Notes: generated by a model not told the origin, from the letters alone. Shown: positions 22,491-30,813, counted from the stretch's first letter. The stretch is 31,448 nucleotides of DNA from DASRPD01 sp035646535 (GCA_035646535.1 DASRPD010000049.1:1-31448); one strand, 5' to 3'. A program made the numbers and translations.

Positions 22491-24917
22491 GTGCTTCCGA
22501 AGCCCGAGTTTCTGGCCGCGATCGTCGAGAACTCCACCAACGTCATCGCCATCGTCGGCGGGGACGGCTCGATCCGCTACGTGAACAACTCGGCCCAGTC
22601 CCAGCTCGGCTACCACCCGAGCGAGGTCGTCGGCCGGAGCGGGCTCGACTGGGTCCATCCCGACGATCTCGAAGCGCTGACGGAGCTCGTGTTCGAGAGC
22701 GACGGGACGGCGCGGACGCAGATCCGAATTCGGTCAGCCGATGGATCATGGCGACACTTCGAGTGCGCGCTCGCCGACCGCCGAGACGACCAACGAATCC
22801 AGGGGCTTGTCGTCAGCATGCGCGATATCACCGAGCGAGTCGCGGCCGATGCCGAGCGTCGCGACGCGGAGTCATGGGGTCGGTCGCTTGTCGCTAACGC
22901 CCGCGATGTCGTCGGCATCGTCGACAACGAGGGTCGGGTCACCTACATGAGCCCTTCGGTTCGGCGCGTGTTGGGTTGGGACCCGGAAGAGCTCATCGGC
23001 ATGCTCGCGCTCGACGGGCTTCACCCCGACGACCGCGACGGGGCGGCCGCCGCGTTCGAGGCGTACGTCCGAGCCGATGGCGGCACCGAACCCGTCGAGT
23101 ACCGCGTCATGACCGCCACCGGCGAGTGGTGCACACTCGAGGCGGTCGTCACCGATCTGCGCGATGACCCGGCGGTGCGAGGAGTCGTCCTCAACGCGCG
23201 TGACGTCACCGACCGCAGACGCGCGGAGGCACTCCTGGCCAGTCAGACCGATGTGCTCGAGATGATCGCCCGCGGCGAACCCCTCCCCGCGACCCTCGAC
23301 CGGATCGTGGCCATGATCGAGGACCATGTCTCCGGTTCGAACCCGGCGATCGTCGTCGGCGGCGAAGCCGGCATCAGCTCGGCGCAGGAAACGCCAGGCG
23401 AGCTCGAGTCGGAAGAGCGTGGCTGGTCGCAGCCGATCGTCGACGCGGACACCGAAGGCGAGATCGGTCGCGTCGTGTTACGGATCGAGGCGCGTCGATT
23501 TCCCTGCGACGAGCAACGCCGCGTCGCTGAGATCGCGGCCAGTCTCGCCGCGATCGCGATCAACCGAGTTCGGGCCCTCGAGCAGCTCGCCCACCAGGCG
23601 CGTCACGACCCGCTCACGGGTCTCCCGAACCGTACGGTGTTTCTGGACCGGCTCGAGGTCGCGACCGCGTCCTCCGTTCGACGTGAGGACACGGTGGCCG
23701 TGCTGTTCCTGGACCTGGACAGCTTCAAGGACGTGAACGACACGCGAGGCCATGACATCGGCGACGGGGTCCTCAGCGCCGTGGCCCGACGGCTCGAGCG
23801 TGCGGTCCGCGCGGGTGACACCGTGGCGCGCTTCGGAGGCGACGAGTTCGCCGTCCTGTGCCACGTCGACGGCGCGCAACACGCACAGCTTGTTGCCACC
23901 CGCATCCTCGAGCTCATGCGGCGGCCGTTCCTCATCCGCGACGCGACGGTCGAGCTCACGGTGAGCGTCGGAATCGCGCTGGCCTCCGAGCATGTGGATA
24001 CCGAAGGCGCGGACGAGGTGCTGCGCAACGCGGATGTTGCGATGTACCGGGCCAAGGAGCGCGGCCGGGCGAGGGCGGTCATCTTCGACGACACGCTGCG
24101 CACGCGTCTCACGAGCCGTGTGGAGATGGAGACCGCGTTGCGTCACGCGCTCACTCGCGACGAGTTCGATCTCGCCTACCAGCCGATCTTCTCGCTCGCC
24201 GACGGTCGACCCGTCGCCGTCGAGACGTTGCTGCGGTGGAATCGGCCGGGCCGGGGCCTGGTGCTTCCAGCTGACTTCATCGACGCGGCAGACGCCCTGG
24301 GTCTCATGGTCCCGATCGGCGAATGGGTTCTGCGCAGGGCCTGCGGTCAGCTCGCGCAATGGCGTGCGGTGTACGCGGCGTCGGCACCGAAGCACGTGAC
24401 CGTCAACGTGTCGGTGGGTCAGCTCCTGCACCCGGACTTCGTCGAAAGCGTTCGGAGCGTCCTCGACGAGACCGGTGTTCCGCCCGATGCGCTCTGCATC
24501 GAGATCACCGAGGGTTGCGTTGTGCGCGATCTCGTCGGCGCGCTCCTCGCACTCGACGGTCTGCGCGACCTCGGTGTGGGGGTGTGGCTCGACGACTTCG
24601 GCACGGGCTACTCGTCACTCGAGTACTTGCGGCAACTTCCCGTCGACGGGCTGAAGCTCGACCGGACGTTCATCCGCGGGCTCGGCGACCCCGAGGTGCG
24701 CACCGGCATCGACGACGTCATGGTGGGATCGGTCGTGACGATGGCTCACGCCCTCGGGATGGTCGTTGTCGCCGAGGGCATCGAGCACGAACGCCAGCGA
24801 AGGATTCTCGCCGAGCTCGGCTGCGATCTCGGCCAGGGGTTTCTGCTCACCGCTCCATTGCCCGCAGAGGCCTGTGCCGAAAAGATCTTCCGACCCGGCG
24901 CCCGGCAAAGCGCGTAG
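22491..24917 (+). CDS. PAS-PAS-GGDEF-EAL cyclic-di-GMP signalling protein
   Basis: An 808-residue cytosolic protein without membrane segments. PAS 1 covers about residues 5-115 (VIAIVGGDGSIRYVNNSA) and PAS 2 about 128-245 (VGIVDNEGRVTYMSPSVRRVLG). A short GAF-like stretch occupies 250-365. The diguanylate cyclase domain has intact GGDEF at 449-453 and an RxxD inhibition site (RAGD, 440-443) at the standard distance. The EAL domain starts with ETL (578-580) in place of EAL and keeps NVSVGQL, EITEG, DDFGTGYSS (from 701), KLDRTF, AEGIE and GQGFLL. Both activities therefore look possible. GTG 22491 is used; the PAS domain begins at once. It is divergent from lhr. Confidence 0.93.
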   Translation: MLPKPEFLAAIVENSTNVIAIVGGDGSIRYVNNSAQSQLGYHPSEVVGRSGLDWVHPDDLEALTELVFESDGTARTQIRIRSADGSWRHFECALADRRDDQRIQGLVVSMRDITERVAADAERRDAESWGRSLVANARDVVGIVDNEGRVTYMSPSVRRVLGWDPEELIGMLALDGLHPDDRDGAAAAFEAYVRADGGTEPVEYRVMTATGEWCTLEAVVTDLRDDPAVRGVVLNARDVTDRRRAEALLASQTDVLEMIARGEPLPATLDRIVAMIEDHVSGSNPAIVVGGEAGISSAQETPGELESEERGWSQPIVDADTEGEIGRVVLRIEARRFPCDEQRRVAEIAASLAAIAINRVRALEQLAHQARHDPLTGLPNRTVFLDRLEVATASSVRREDTVAVLFLDLDSFKDVNDTRGHDIGDGVLSAVARRLERAVRAGDTVARFGGDEFAVLCHVDGAQHAQLVATRILELMRRPFLIRDATVELTVSVGIALASEHVDTEGADEVLRNADVAMYRAKERGRARAVIFDDTLRTRLTSRVEMETALRHALTRDEFDLAYQPIFSLADGRPVAVETLLRWNRPGRGLVLPADFIDAADALGLMVPIGEWVLRRACGQLAQWRAVYAASAPKHVTVNVSVGQLLHPDFVESVRSVLDETGVPPDALCIEITEGCVVRDLVGALLALDGLRDLGVGVWLDDFGTGYSSLEYLRQLPVDGLKLDRTFIRGLGDPEVRTGIDDVMVGSVVTMAHALGMVVVAEGIEHERQRRILAELGCDLGQGFLLTAPLPAEACAEKIFRPGARQSA

Positions 24918-24925
24918 GGTCGCCT

Positions 24926-24942
24926 CCCGCCGGCTCGGCGGG
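24926..24942. terminator. Possible hairpin between convergent GGDEF-EAL and AtuA-partner genes
   Basis: CCCGCCG (24926-24932) and CGGCGGG (24936-24942) pair perfectly around a 3-nt loop in the 37-bp gap between two convergent genes. No T-run follows (TCTCTT only on the plus side), so termination is suggested by position more than by sequence. Confidence 0.35.
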
Positions 24943-24954
24943 GCGAGAGTCTCT

Positions 24955-25359
24955 TCATGCAGGGGGTGTCGTGGCAGCCTCGTCGAGAATCGCCTGGGCC
25001 CACGCCACGTCCGGTCGGGCGCGGCGGTAGCCGGCCAGCTCCTCCGGCACCTCGATCTCCATGCGAACGAGGGCGCCGCCGAGGGTCTTGCCCAAGCTGT
25101 CGCTGCGCAGCGTTCGGGGACCGCCACCACCGAGCGCCTCGCGAAGCACGAAGTTCAGCGCCCAGACGTTCGGCGCCTCGTATCGGACGACGTCGCCCCG
25201 GACCATGGATCCGAAGTGCCCGCGCACCCGTTCGGCGGTGACCTCGCGAACGATGAGCGCGTAGGTCTCGGCGTCGTCGGCGAAGATCGCGATGTCGGCG
25301 ATGTCTCCCTTGTCGCCGGAGCGGTACGCACACAGCTCTCGCAGCTCGATGTGCGCCAT
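24955..25359 (-). CDS. AtuA-associated small domain protein
   Basis: A 134-residue protein starting MAHIELRELCAYRSGDKGDIADIAIF. RSGDKGD is the hallmark of the small domain found either fused to the C-terminus of AtuA/DUF1446 proteins or encoded just after them, as here. It begins 1 bp after the stop of the AtuA gene, with GAGGAGG in the end of that gene as ribosome site. It probably forms a complex with AtuA. No enzymatic residue can be named. Confidence 0.8.
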   Translation of the reverse strand: MAHIELRELCAYRSGDKGDIADIAIFADDAETYALIVREVTAERVRGHFGSMVRGDVVRYEAPNVWALNFVLREALGGGGPRTLRSDSLGKTLGGALVRMEIEVPEELAGYRRARPDVAWAQAILDEAATTPPA

Positions 25360-25360
25360 G

Positions 25361-26734
25361 TCAGACCTCCTCGACCGTGACCGAGACGTGTGGATCGACG
25401 CTCGACTTGTCGACCAGTGTCGGCCATATCGTCAGCAGCTCGCTGGCGCCGGTGGCCCCGCCCCGACCCATCCCCGTCAACCCGGCCGGCGGCGCCGACA
25501 GCGTGAGCGGTGTCATCTCGCGCGCCACCGCCGCGGCCGTGCGCTGGTCGTCGCAGCGCCACGCGACCCGCATGACGACCTCCGGGGGCTCGGCGTCGGT
25601 CGGCGGCACGGTCGGACCGCCCAGCGCGTCGACCCCCCAGCGCTCGAAGCACCACTCCCGCACCTCGTGGCCGGCCTGCTCGACCCGCTTCACGAAGATC
25701 GCCGCCGCAACCTCGGCCTTCTCGGTTGCGTTGGGCCAGGAGAACGCGACCTTCGCTTCAGCCGCCCAACCGGCGTGGTGAGCGAGGAGGGCCTTGTACG
25801 TGTAGGTCGCGGGTCGACCGCGCACGTCGGTCACGGCCACGCGATCGTCACCGAGATCGGTGAACCTCGCCGAGGTGAAGTCGGCGACGACGTCCGGCGA
25901 AAGGTACGCCGCCGGGTCGTGTACCTCATACAGGAGTTGGTGGCGCACGGTGTCGAGGTCCACGCGTCCGCCCGACGCCCGGGGTTTGGTGATCACCGCG
26001 CTCCCATCGGGCGCGACCTCGGCAATGGGGTACGGCAGGTCCCACGGGTGGGGGACCGTCCACCACTCTCCGCTGAAGTTGCCCCCGGCGACTTGTCCGG
26101 AGCACTCGAGCAGGTGGCCGACGACGGTGCCCGCCGCGAGTCGGTCCCAATCGTCGGCTTCCCAGCCGTATTCGTAAGCGAGCGGAGCCAGGAACAACGC
26201 GGCGTCGGCGACCCGACCCGTGATCACGATATCGGCGCCCTGCGCCAATGCGTCGATGATCGGTCGGGCCCCGAGGTAGGCGGCGGCGAAGCGCGGTGGT
26301 TCGGCGAGCGACGCGAATGCTTCGCCGGTATCGAGGTTCGTGAGGCCGGGACCGATCTCGTCCATGCGGGGCATCAGGTCGTCACCGGTGACTGTTGCGA
26401 TCGTGATGCCGGACACGCCGAGCTCGCGGGCCGTCTCGACCGCGGCACGGGCCGCGGAGATGGGGTTGATCCCGCCCGCGTTCGTGATCACCTTCGTGCT
26501 GCCCGCGGCGATGGCCGGGAGCGCCGCGCCGAGATAGCGCGGCAGGTCGCGCGTGAATCCGAGGGTCTCGTCGCGTTGGCGGTCCTTCTGCAGGATGGCC
26601 AGCGTCAGCTCGGCGAGCGCCTCGAGGCAGAGGTAGTCGATGCCCTCTTCGAGCAGGCCTTCCACCGAGCGCGGTGTGTCGCCGTAGAACCCCTGGCCCC
26701 CCGCGATTTTGATGGCGCCGTCTCGATCGCTCAT
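25361..26734 (-). CDS. AtuA/DUF1446 family protein (acyclic terpene utilisation-like)
   Basis: A 457-residue protein of the DUF1446 family, named after Pseudomonas AtuA in citronellol/geraniol breakdown, where its reaction is not established. Family stretches visible are IKIAGGQGFYGDTPRSVEGL, DYLCLEALAELTLAILQKD, TNAGGINP, and GADIVITGRVADAALFLAP with the later CSGQVAGGNFSGEWW. Length fits the form that lacks the C-terminal small domain; that domain is a separate gene immediately downstream. ATG 26734 overlaps the stop of the amidase gene by 4 nt, so it is cotranslated with it. The mix with amidases suggests a substrate other than terpenes; that is inference. Confidence 0.85.
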   Translation of the reverse strand: MSDRDGAIKIAGGQGFYGDTPRSVEGLLEEGIDYLCLEALAELTLAILQKDRQRDETLGFTRDLPRYLGAALPAIAAGSTKVITNAGGINPISAARAAVETARELGVSGITIATVTGDDLMPRMDEIGPGLTNLDTGEAFASLAEPPRFAAAYLGARPIIDALAQGADIVITGRVADAALFLAPLAYEYGWEADDWDRLAAGTVVGHLLECSGQVAGGNFSGEWWTVPHPWDLPYPIAEVAPDGSAVITKPRASGGRVDLDTVRHQLLYEVHDPAAYLSPDVVADFTSARFTDLGDDRVAVTDVRGRPATYTYKALLAHHAGWAAEAKVAFSWPNATEKAEVAAAIFVKRVEQAGHEVREWCFERWGVDALGGPTVPPTDAEPPEVVMRVAWRCDDQRTAAAVAREMTPLTLSAPPAGLTGMGRGGATGASELLTIWPTLVDKSSVDPHVSVTVEEV

Positions 26735-28170
26735 GCGTGGACGGGGGGTCGGCGGTCGGACCAGGGCTGCGCGATCTCGAGCTGCGCGGCGATCTGCAGG
26801 AGTAGGTCGTCACGACCGGCGTCGGCGGCGAGGTGCACGCCGATGGGCAGGCCTTCGTCGTTCTGAGCGAGTGGCAGGCTGATCGCGGGTTGGCCGGTCT
26901 GGTTCATCGCCGGTGAGTACGGGGTGAACGTGCCCCCGCGAGCGAAGCCACGGAACGGCTCATCGGGCGTCGACAGCACGCCGAGCTCGACGGGCGGTTC
27001 GCCGAGGGTCGAGGTGAGGAGCAGGTCCCAGCCGTCGGTCCACCATTGCATGAATCGCCGGCACCAAACCTGCATCGCCGCGAGCGCGAGCTCGTAGTCC
27101 ACGGCGCTGACGTCGCGACCCCGGACGGCCAGTGCCCAGGTCAGCGGCTCGAAATCGTTCGCGCCGAGTGACCGTTCGACCATGTCGGAGACCATGCGGA
27201 CGTCATAGGCCGCCTTGGTGGACCAGAGCGGAATGAACGCGCTGATGCGCTCGTCCTCGTCGAACGCGGCGGGATGGGCGACCTCGACGTGGTGACCGAG
27301 TGACTCGAGCGTGGCGGCGGTGGCCTCGGTCGCGGCGACGCAGTCGGGATGGATCGGATCGGTCGTGCCGGGCATCGTCGTCATGACTCCGATCCGAAGC
27401 GGCGGTGGCGCCACGTCCATGAGCTCGCGGTAGGCACGGGCCGGCGTCGCCGGTGTGACCGGGTCGCCGGGCTCGGGACCTGCCACCGCGTCCAGCAGTG
27501 CCGCCGCATCGCGCACGGTCCGGGTGAGCGCGAACTGCACGCCGAGCGGGTAGCGCAACTCCCCACCCGCAGGGCCAACCGAGACTCGACCGCGAGATGT
27601 CTTCAGCCCGACGAGCCCACAGCACGCCGCGGGAATTCGGATCGAGCCGCCACCGTCGCTGGCGTGTGCGAAGGGTACGAGGCCCGCGGCCACCGCGGCG
27701 CCAGACCCGCCGCTGGACCCGCCCGGGGTGCGGGTGAGGTCCCAGGGGTTGTGGGTCGGTCCGTAGGAGGCGGGCTCGGTGGTCGGCATGATCCCGAACT
27801 CCGGCGTGTTCGTCCGGCCGAGCACGACGAGGCCTGCTGCTTTGAACCGGCGGGTGAGGTTGCTGTCGACGTCGGCGGTGTTGCCCGACTCCTTGAGCAC
27901 CCGTGTGCCCTCGTGCGCGGGCTCGCCCGCCATGGTGCAGGCGAGGTCCTTGATGAGGCAGGGCACGCCCCGGAACGGCCCATCGGCCAGCTCGTCGGTC
28001 CGGGCGTCGTCGAGAGCCCGGTCGATCCGGTTCGTGGTCAGCGCGTTCAGCTCAGGCTGGAGCTTCTCGATGCGGCGTGCCGCAGCTTCGACCAGCTCGA
28101 GCGGTGTTGCCTCGCCCCGCCGGACGAGATCGGCCTGCGCGGTCGCGTCGAGGCTTGCGAGATCGTCCAC
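26731..28170 (-). CDS. Amidase-signature hydrolase (paralogue 1)
   Basis: A 479-residue amidase-signature enzyme hydrolysing a C-N amide bond of an unidentified substrate. The triad reads K74 (LIKDLAC), S152 (PGGSSGGS) and S176 (DGGGSIRIP), with the strict 24-residue Ser-Ser spacing. GLVGLKTSRGRVS follows. It has no GatB/GatC partners, and the N-terminus (LASLDATAQADLVRRGE) matches the second amidase upstream in pattern and exact protein length, so the two are paralogues. GTG 28170 has AAGGGAG 7 nt upstream; TAGGGT at 28206-28211 could be an additional promoter in the 69-bp gap. The stop overlaps the AtuA start by 4 nt. Confidence 0.92.
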   Translation of the reverse strand: MDDLASLDATAQADLVRRGEATPLELVEAAARRIEKLQPELNALTTNRIDRALDDARTDELADGPFRGVPCLIKDLACTMAGEPAHEGTRVLKESGNTADVDSNLTRRFKAAGLVVLGRTNTPEFGIMPTTEPASYGPTHNPWDLTRTPGGSSGGSGAAVAAGLVPFAHASDGGGSIRIPAACCGLVGLKTSRGRVSVGPAGGELRYPLGVQFALTRTVRDAAALLDAVAGPEPGDPVTPATPARAYRELMDVAPPPLRIGVMTTMPGTTDPIHPDCVAATEATAATLESLGHHVEVAHPAAFDEDERISAFIPLWSTKAAYDVRMVSDMVERSLGANDFEPLTWALAVRGRDVSAVDYELALAAMQVWCRRFMQWWTDGWDLLLTSTLGEPPVELGVLSTPDEPFRGFARGGTFTPYSPAMNQTGQPAISLPLAQNDEGLPIGVHLAADAGRDDLLLQIAAQLEIAQPWSDRRPPVHA

Positions 28171-28239
28171 GGTCGGTCTCCCTTCGAGACTGCTCTGTGC
28201 AGCGCACCCTATTCCGCCGACCCTGAGGGGCCGCCGGCG

Positions 28240-29679
28240 TCACGCGTGGGTCGGAGGGATGCGGTCGGCCCAGGGTCGGGCGGTTTCGAGCTGCGCGGCG
28301 ACCCGGATGAGCACGTCTTCACGTCCGAACCCGGCGACGAGCTGGATCCCGACCGGGAGCCCCTCGGGCGTCCAGTGCAGAGGCAGCGAGATCGCGGGCT
28401 GGCCGCTGATGTTGAACTGCGCCGTGAAGGGTACGAACGCAGCCGACCGGATGAACCCGCCAATCGGGTTCTCCGGCGTCGACGCGAACGCCCCGTGCTC
28501 CACCGGCGGCTCACCGAGTGTCGGCGTCAGCAAGAGATCGAAGCCGTCGGCCCACCACCGCGCGGCTTCGCGACTGGCCTGCTGTGACGAGGCGAGCGCT
28601 GCCAGGAGCTGCGGCGCGGTCACCGACCGACCGGCTTCGGCGAGCCCCCACGTGAGGAGCTCGACATCATCGGCGGTCACCGCTCGGCCGACCTTGCGAC
28701 CCCATTCGTCGAGCGCGTAGGCGCACTCGACGGCCCACACCGCGCCGAACTCGGCGACGAGGTCCTCGTTGTCGAACCCGCCCGGATAGGAATCTTCGAC
28801 CTGGTGGCCGAGCGATTCGAGCAGCTCGGCGGTGCTCTTGGCTGCGGTGACACATTCCGGATCGATCTCGCTCGAGCCGATCGGGTTGTGGGTGAGGAGT
28901 CCGATACGCAACCGACCCGGATCCGCGCCGACCTCGTCACGGTACGGGCGGTCGGGGCGGGGCGCTTGCGTCGGGTCGCCGGGAAACGGCCCGGAGATCG
29001 CGTCGAGCACCGCGGCGGTGTCGCGTACGGATCGGGAGACGCAGCCCTCGGCAATGAGGAAGCTCGAGATCTCGTTCAGCTCGGGTCCGAGCGAGCTGCG
29101 GCCGCGCGTCGGCTTCAGGCCGACCAGTCCGCAGCAGCTCGCGGGGATGCGGATCGAACCGCCACCGTCGTTCGCGTGGGCGACGGGGACCATGCCACCG
29201 GCGACCGCGGCGGCCGAGCCGCCCGACGAGCCGCCGCTGGTGATACCGGACTTCCACGGGTTGTGTGTCGCGCCGTACGCGTCGGGCTCCGCGGTGGGCA
29301 CGAGCCCGAGCTCCGGCGTGTTCGTGCGGCCGAGGTAGACGAATCCGGCGTCGAAGTACCGCTGGGCCAGGTTGTCGGTGTGGTCGGCGCGGTGACCGGC
29401 GTTCTTCAGGAACCGCATGCCCTCGTGGTACGGGTCACCCTCGACCTGACACATGAGGTCCTTGAACAGGATCGGTACGCCGCGGAAGGGTCCGTCGGGC
29501 AACGGGCCGGCGGCGTCGCTGCGGGCCCGTTCGAACCGTTCGTGGATCACCGCGTTGAGCTGAGGGTTCAGCTTCTCGATGCGGGTGATTGCCCCGTCCA
29601 CCAATTCGACGGGGCTCACCTCCCCTGTGCGGACGAGCTCGGCTTGGGCGGTGGCGTCGAGGAAGGCCAGGTCGGTCAT
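28240..29679 (-). CDS. Amidase-signature hydrolase (paralogue 2)
   Basis: A 479-residue amidase, the same length as the downstream copy. Triad: K73 (LFKDLMC), S151 (SGGSSGGS) and S175 (DGGGSIRIP). Conserved shared blocks include FLDATAQAEL, FRGVP, LGRTNTPE, SCCGLVGLK, and LGEPPVE with WADGFDLLLTPT near the C-terminus. The PGG before the cis-Ser in paralogue 1 is SGG here. ATG 29679 is chosen because TAGCGT (29687-29692, minus strand) lies 7 nt upstream; an in-frame ATG at 29715 would start before this -10. Substrate is unknown; aryl- or acyl-amides are possible. Confidence 0.92.
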   Translation of the reverse strand: MTDLAFLDATAQAELVRTGEVSPVELVDGAITRIEKLNPQLNAVIHERFERARSDAAGPLPDGPFRGVPILFKDLMCQVEGDPYHEGMRFLKNAGHRADHTDNLAQRYFDAGFVYLGRTNTPELGLVPTAEPDAYGATHNPWKSGITSGGSSGGSAAAVAGGMVPVAHANDGGGSIRIPASCCGLVGLKPTRGRSSLGPELNEISSFLIAEGCVSRSVRDTAAVLDAISGPFPGDPTQAPRPDRPYRDEVGADPGRLRIGLLTHNPIGSSEIDPECVTAAKSTAELLESLGHQVEDSYPGGFDNEDLVAEFGAVWAVECAYALDEWGRKVGRAVTADDVELLTWGLAEAGRSVTAPQLLAALASSQQASREAARWWADGFDLLLTPTLGEPPVEHGAFASTPENPIGGFIRSAAFVPFTAQFNISGQPAISLPLHWTPEGLPVGIQLVAGFGREDVLIRVAAQLETARPWADRIPPTHA

Positions 29680-29686
29680 GGCCGAG

Positions 29687-29692
29687 ACGCTA
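29687..29692 (-). promoter_or_regulatory. -10 element TAGCGT of the amidase/AtuA genes
   Basis: TAGCGT on the minus strand with 7 nt to ATG 29679, predicting a nearly leaderless transcript. It may drive the amidase-amidase-AtuA-partner run. No Shine-Dalgarno precedes this ATG. Confidence 0.5.
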
Positions 29693-29712
29693 GTGACCCG
29701 AGGACTCGACTG

Positions 29713-29738
29713 CACGATGCGCGTCCCGGCGCATTGTG
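29713..29738. repeat. Inverted repeat upstream of amidase 2
   Basis: CACGATGCGC (29713-29722) and GCGCATTGTG (29729-29738) are complementary except for one G-T pair, with a 6-nt loop. It lies 21 bp upstream of the -10 at 29687-29692, about where a -35 and operator would be, and about 50 bp after the stop of the aldolase-like gene. It may be an operator or a terminator without a T-run. Confidence 0.4.
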
Positions 29739-29787
29739 TCCGAGGCGGGGCCCGAGCGGCCCGCGGTCGCAGGCAGCAGGAACGGGA

Positions 29788-30813
29788 TTACGTCGTCCAA
29801 CCTCGGAGGTCGACCGCCCATCTGTCGACGATCGTGCCGTCGGCGTCGCTCAGGTGAAGCCGTTCGTGGTACGCGATGGTCGGGTCGATGTGGGCGGGCC
29901 ACACCTGCACGCGCTCGCCGACGTGCAGGGTGCCCGCCGCGTCAGGGCGCAGTGTGACGTGCTCGTCCGAGCAGAAGGCGACCGGTACGGCGTCACCGGT
30001 TCCGGTGGTGACCGTCGGGTTGCCGTGATCCATGGCGAGCGCCTTGAGGCCGCAGTCGGCGACCGCCCAGCCCCGGCTCGAGACGGAGATCACCGTGGCT
30101 TCGACGTGCAGCGCGCGACGGAAGGGCAGGCCGAGCTCGGTGTACGCCGAGTCCATCAGGGCGTACGAGCCCGCTTGGATCTCGGTGCACCACCGATTCA
30201 GGTCGAAGGTGCCGGTGCCGCCGCCCGAGATCATGTCGCCGCCGACGGACTCGTGGGCGGCCAGCAGCTTCGCCATGCACCTCTCGGTCTCCTCGGCGCG
30301 CCACGCGCGATCTGGGTTGCCGACGACGTGACCTTCGTAGCCCATCACACCGCGGACGTCGAGGCCCCGACTTCGGGCTCGGTCCGCGATGTGCGGCGCG
30401 TCGTCGGGCGTGCATCCGCACCGCGGCATGCCGACGTCCACGTCGATGACGACATCGCGGATGCCGGCTGCGGCGGCCGCGTCGGCAGTCTCGTTGGAGT
30501 CCACCGCGACGGTGACCCGGGCCCCGCAGGCGGCCATGGCCCGAAGCCGTCCCGCGTCGACGGTCTCGTTGGCGAGCAGCAGGTCGTCACCGAGGCCGGC
30601 CGCGGCCATGCCGATGATCTCGCGCGGGGTCGCGCAGGTGAATCCCCGATGGCCGAGCGCGTACTGGCGACGGGCGAGCTCGGTGCACTGGTGGGCTTTC
30701 ACGTGGGGACGACAGCGCGAGCCGGGCAGTCGCGCCGCCATGGTGGTGAGGTTGTCTTCGAGGGCCGCGGCGTCGACCACGAGCGCCGGTGTCGAGAGGG
30801 TCTCGACCGTCAT
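29788..30813 (-). CDS. PLP-dependent D-threonine aldolase / D-serine dehydratase-like enzyme
   Basis: A 341-residue fold-type III PLP enzyme with an alanine-racemase-like N-terminal barrel. STPALVVDAAALEDNL opens the barrel and K39 in RPHVKAHQ is the PLP lysine. SGGGTGTFD is the phosphate-binding region. The C-terminal metal site reads PAHIDPT, with His308 and Asp310; the His-x-Asp pair is the form known from D-threonine aldolases, while D-serine dehydratases have His-x-Cys. Cleavage of a D-3-hydroxy amino acid to glycine and an aldehyde is the best guess. ATG 30813 begins the domain exactly; the frame is open further upstream but loses homology. It is first in the minus-strand cluster with the two amidases. 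Confidence 0.85.
   Translation of the reverse strand: MTVETLSTPALVVDAAALEDNLTTMAARLPGSRCRPHVKAHQCTELARRQYALGHRGFTCATPREIIGMAAAGLGDDLLLANETVDAGRLRAMAACGARVTVAVDSNETADAAAAAGIRDVVIDVDVGMPRCGCTPDDAPHIADRARSRGLDVRGVMGYEGHVVGNPDRAWRAEETERCMAKLLAAHESVGGDMISGGGTGTFDLNRWCTEIQAGSYALMDSAYTELGLPFRRALHVEATVISVSSRGWAVADCGLKALAMDHGNPTVTTGTGDAVPVAFCSDEHVTLRPDAAGTLHVGERVQVWPAHIDPTIAYHERLHLSDADGTIVDRWAVDLRGWTT

Noticed and set aside
22401..22658. N-terminal extension of lhr by 86 residues
   Set aside because: It crosses the divergent promoter and the start of the GGDEF-EAL gene, and its residues resemble no helicase N-terminus; TACCGT-N6-GTG marks 22400.
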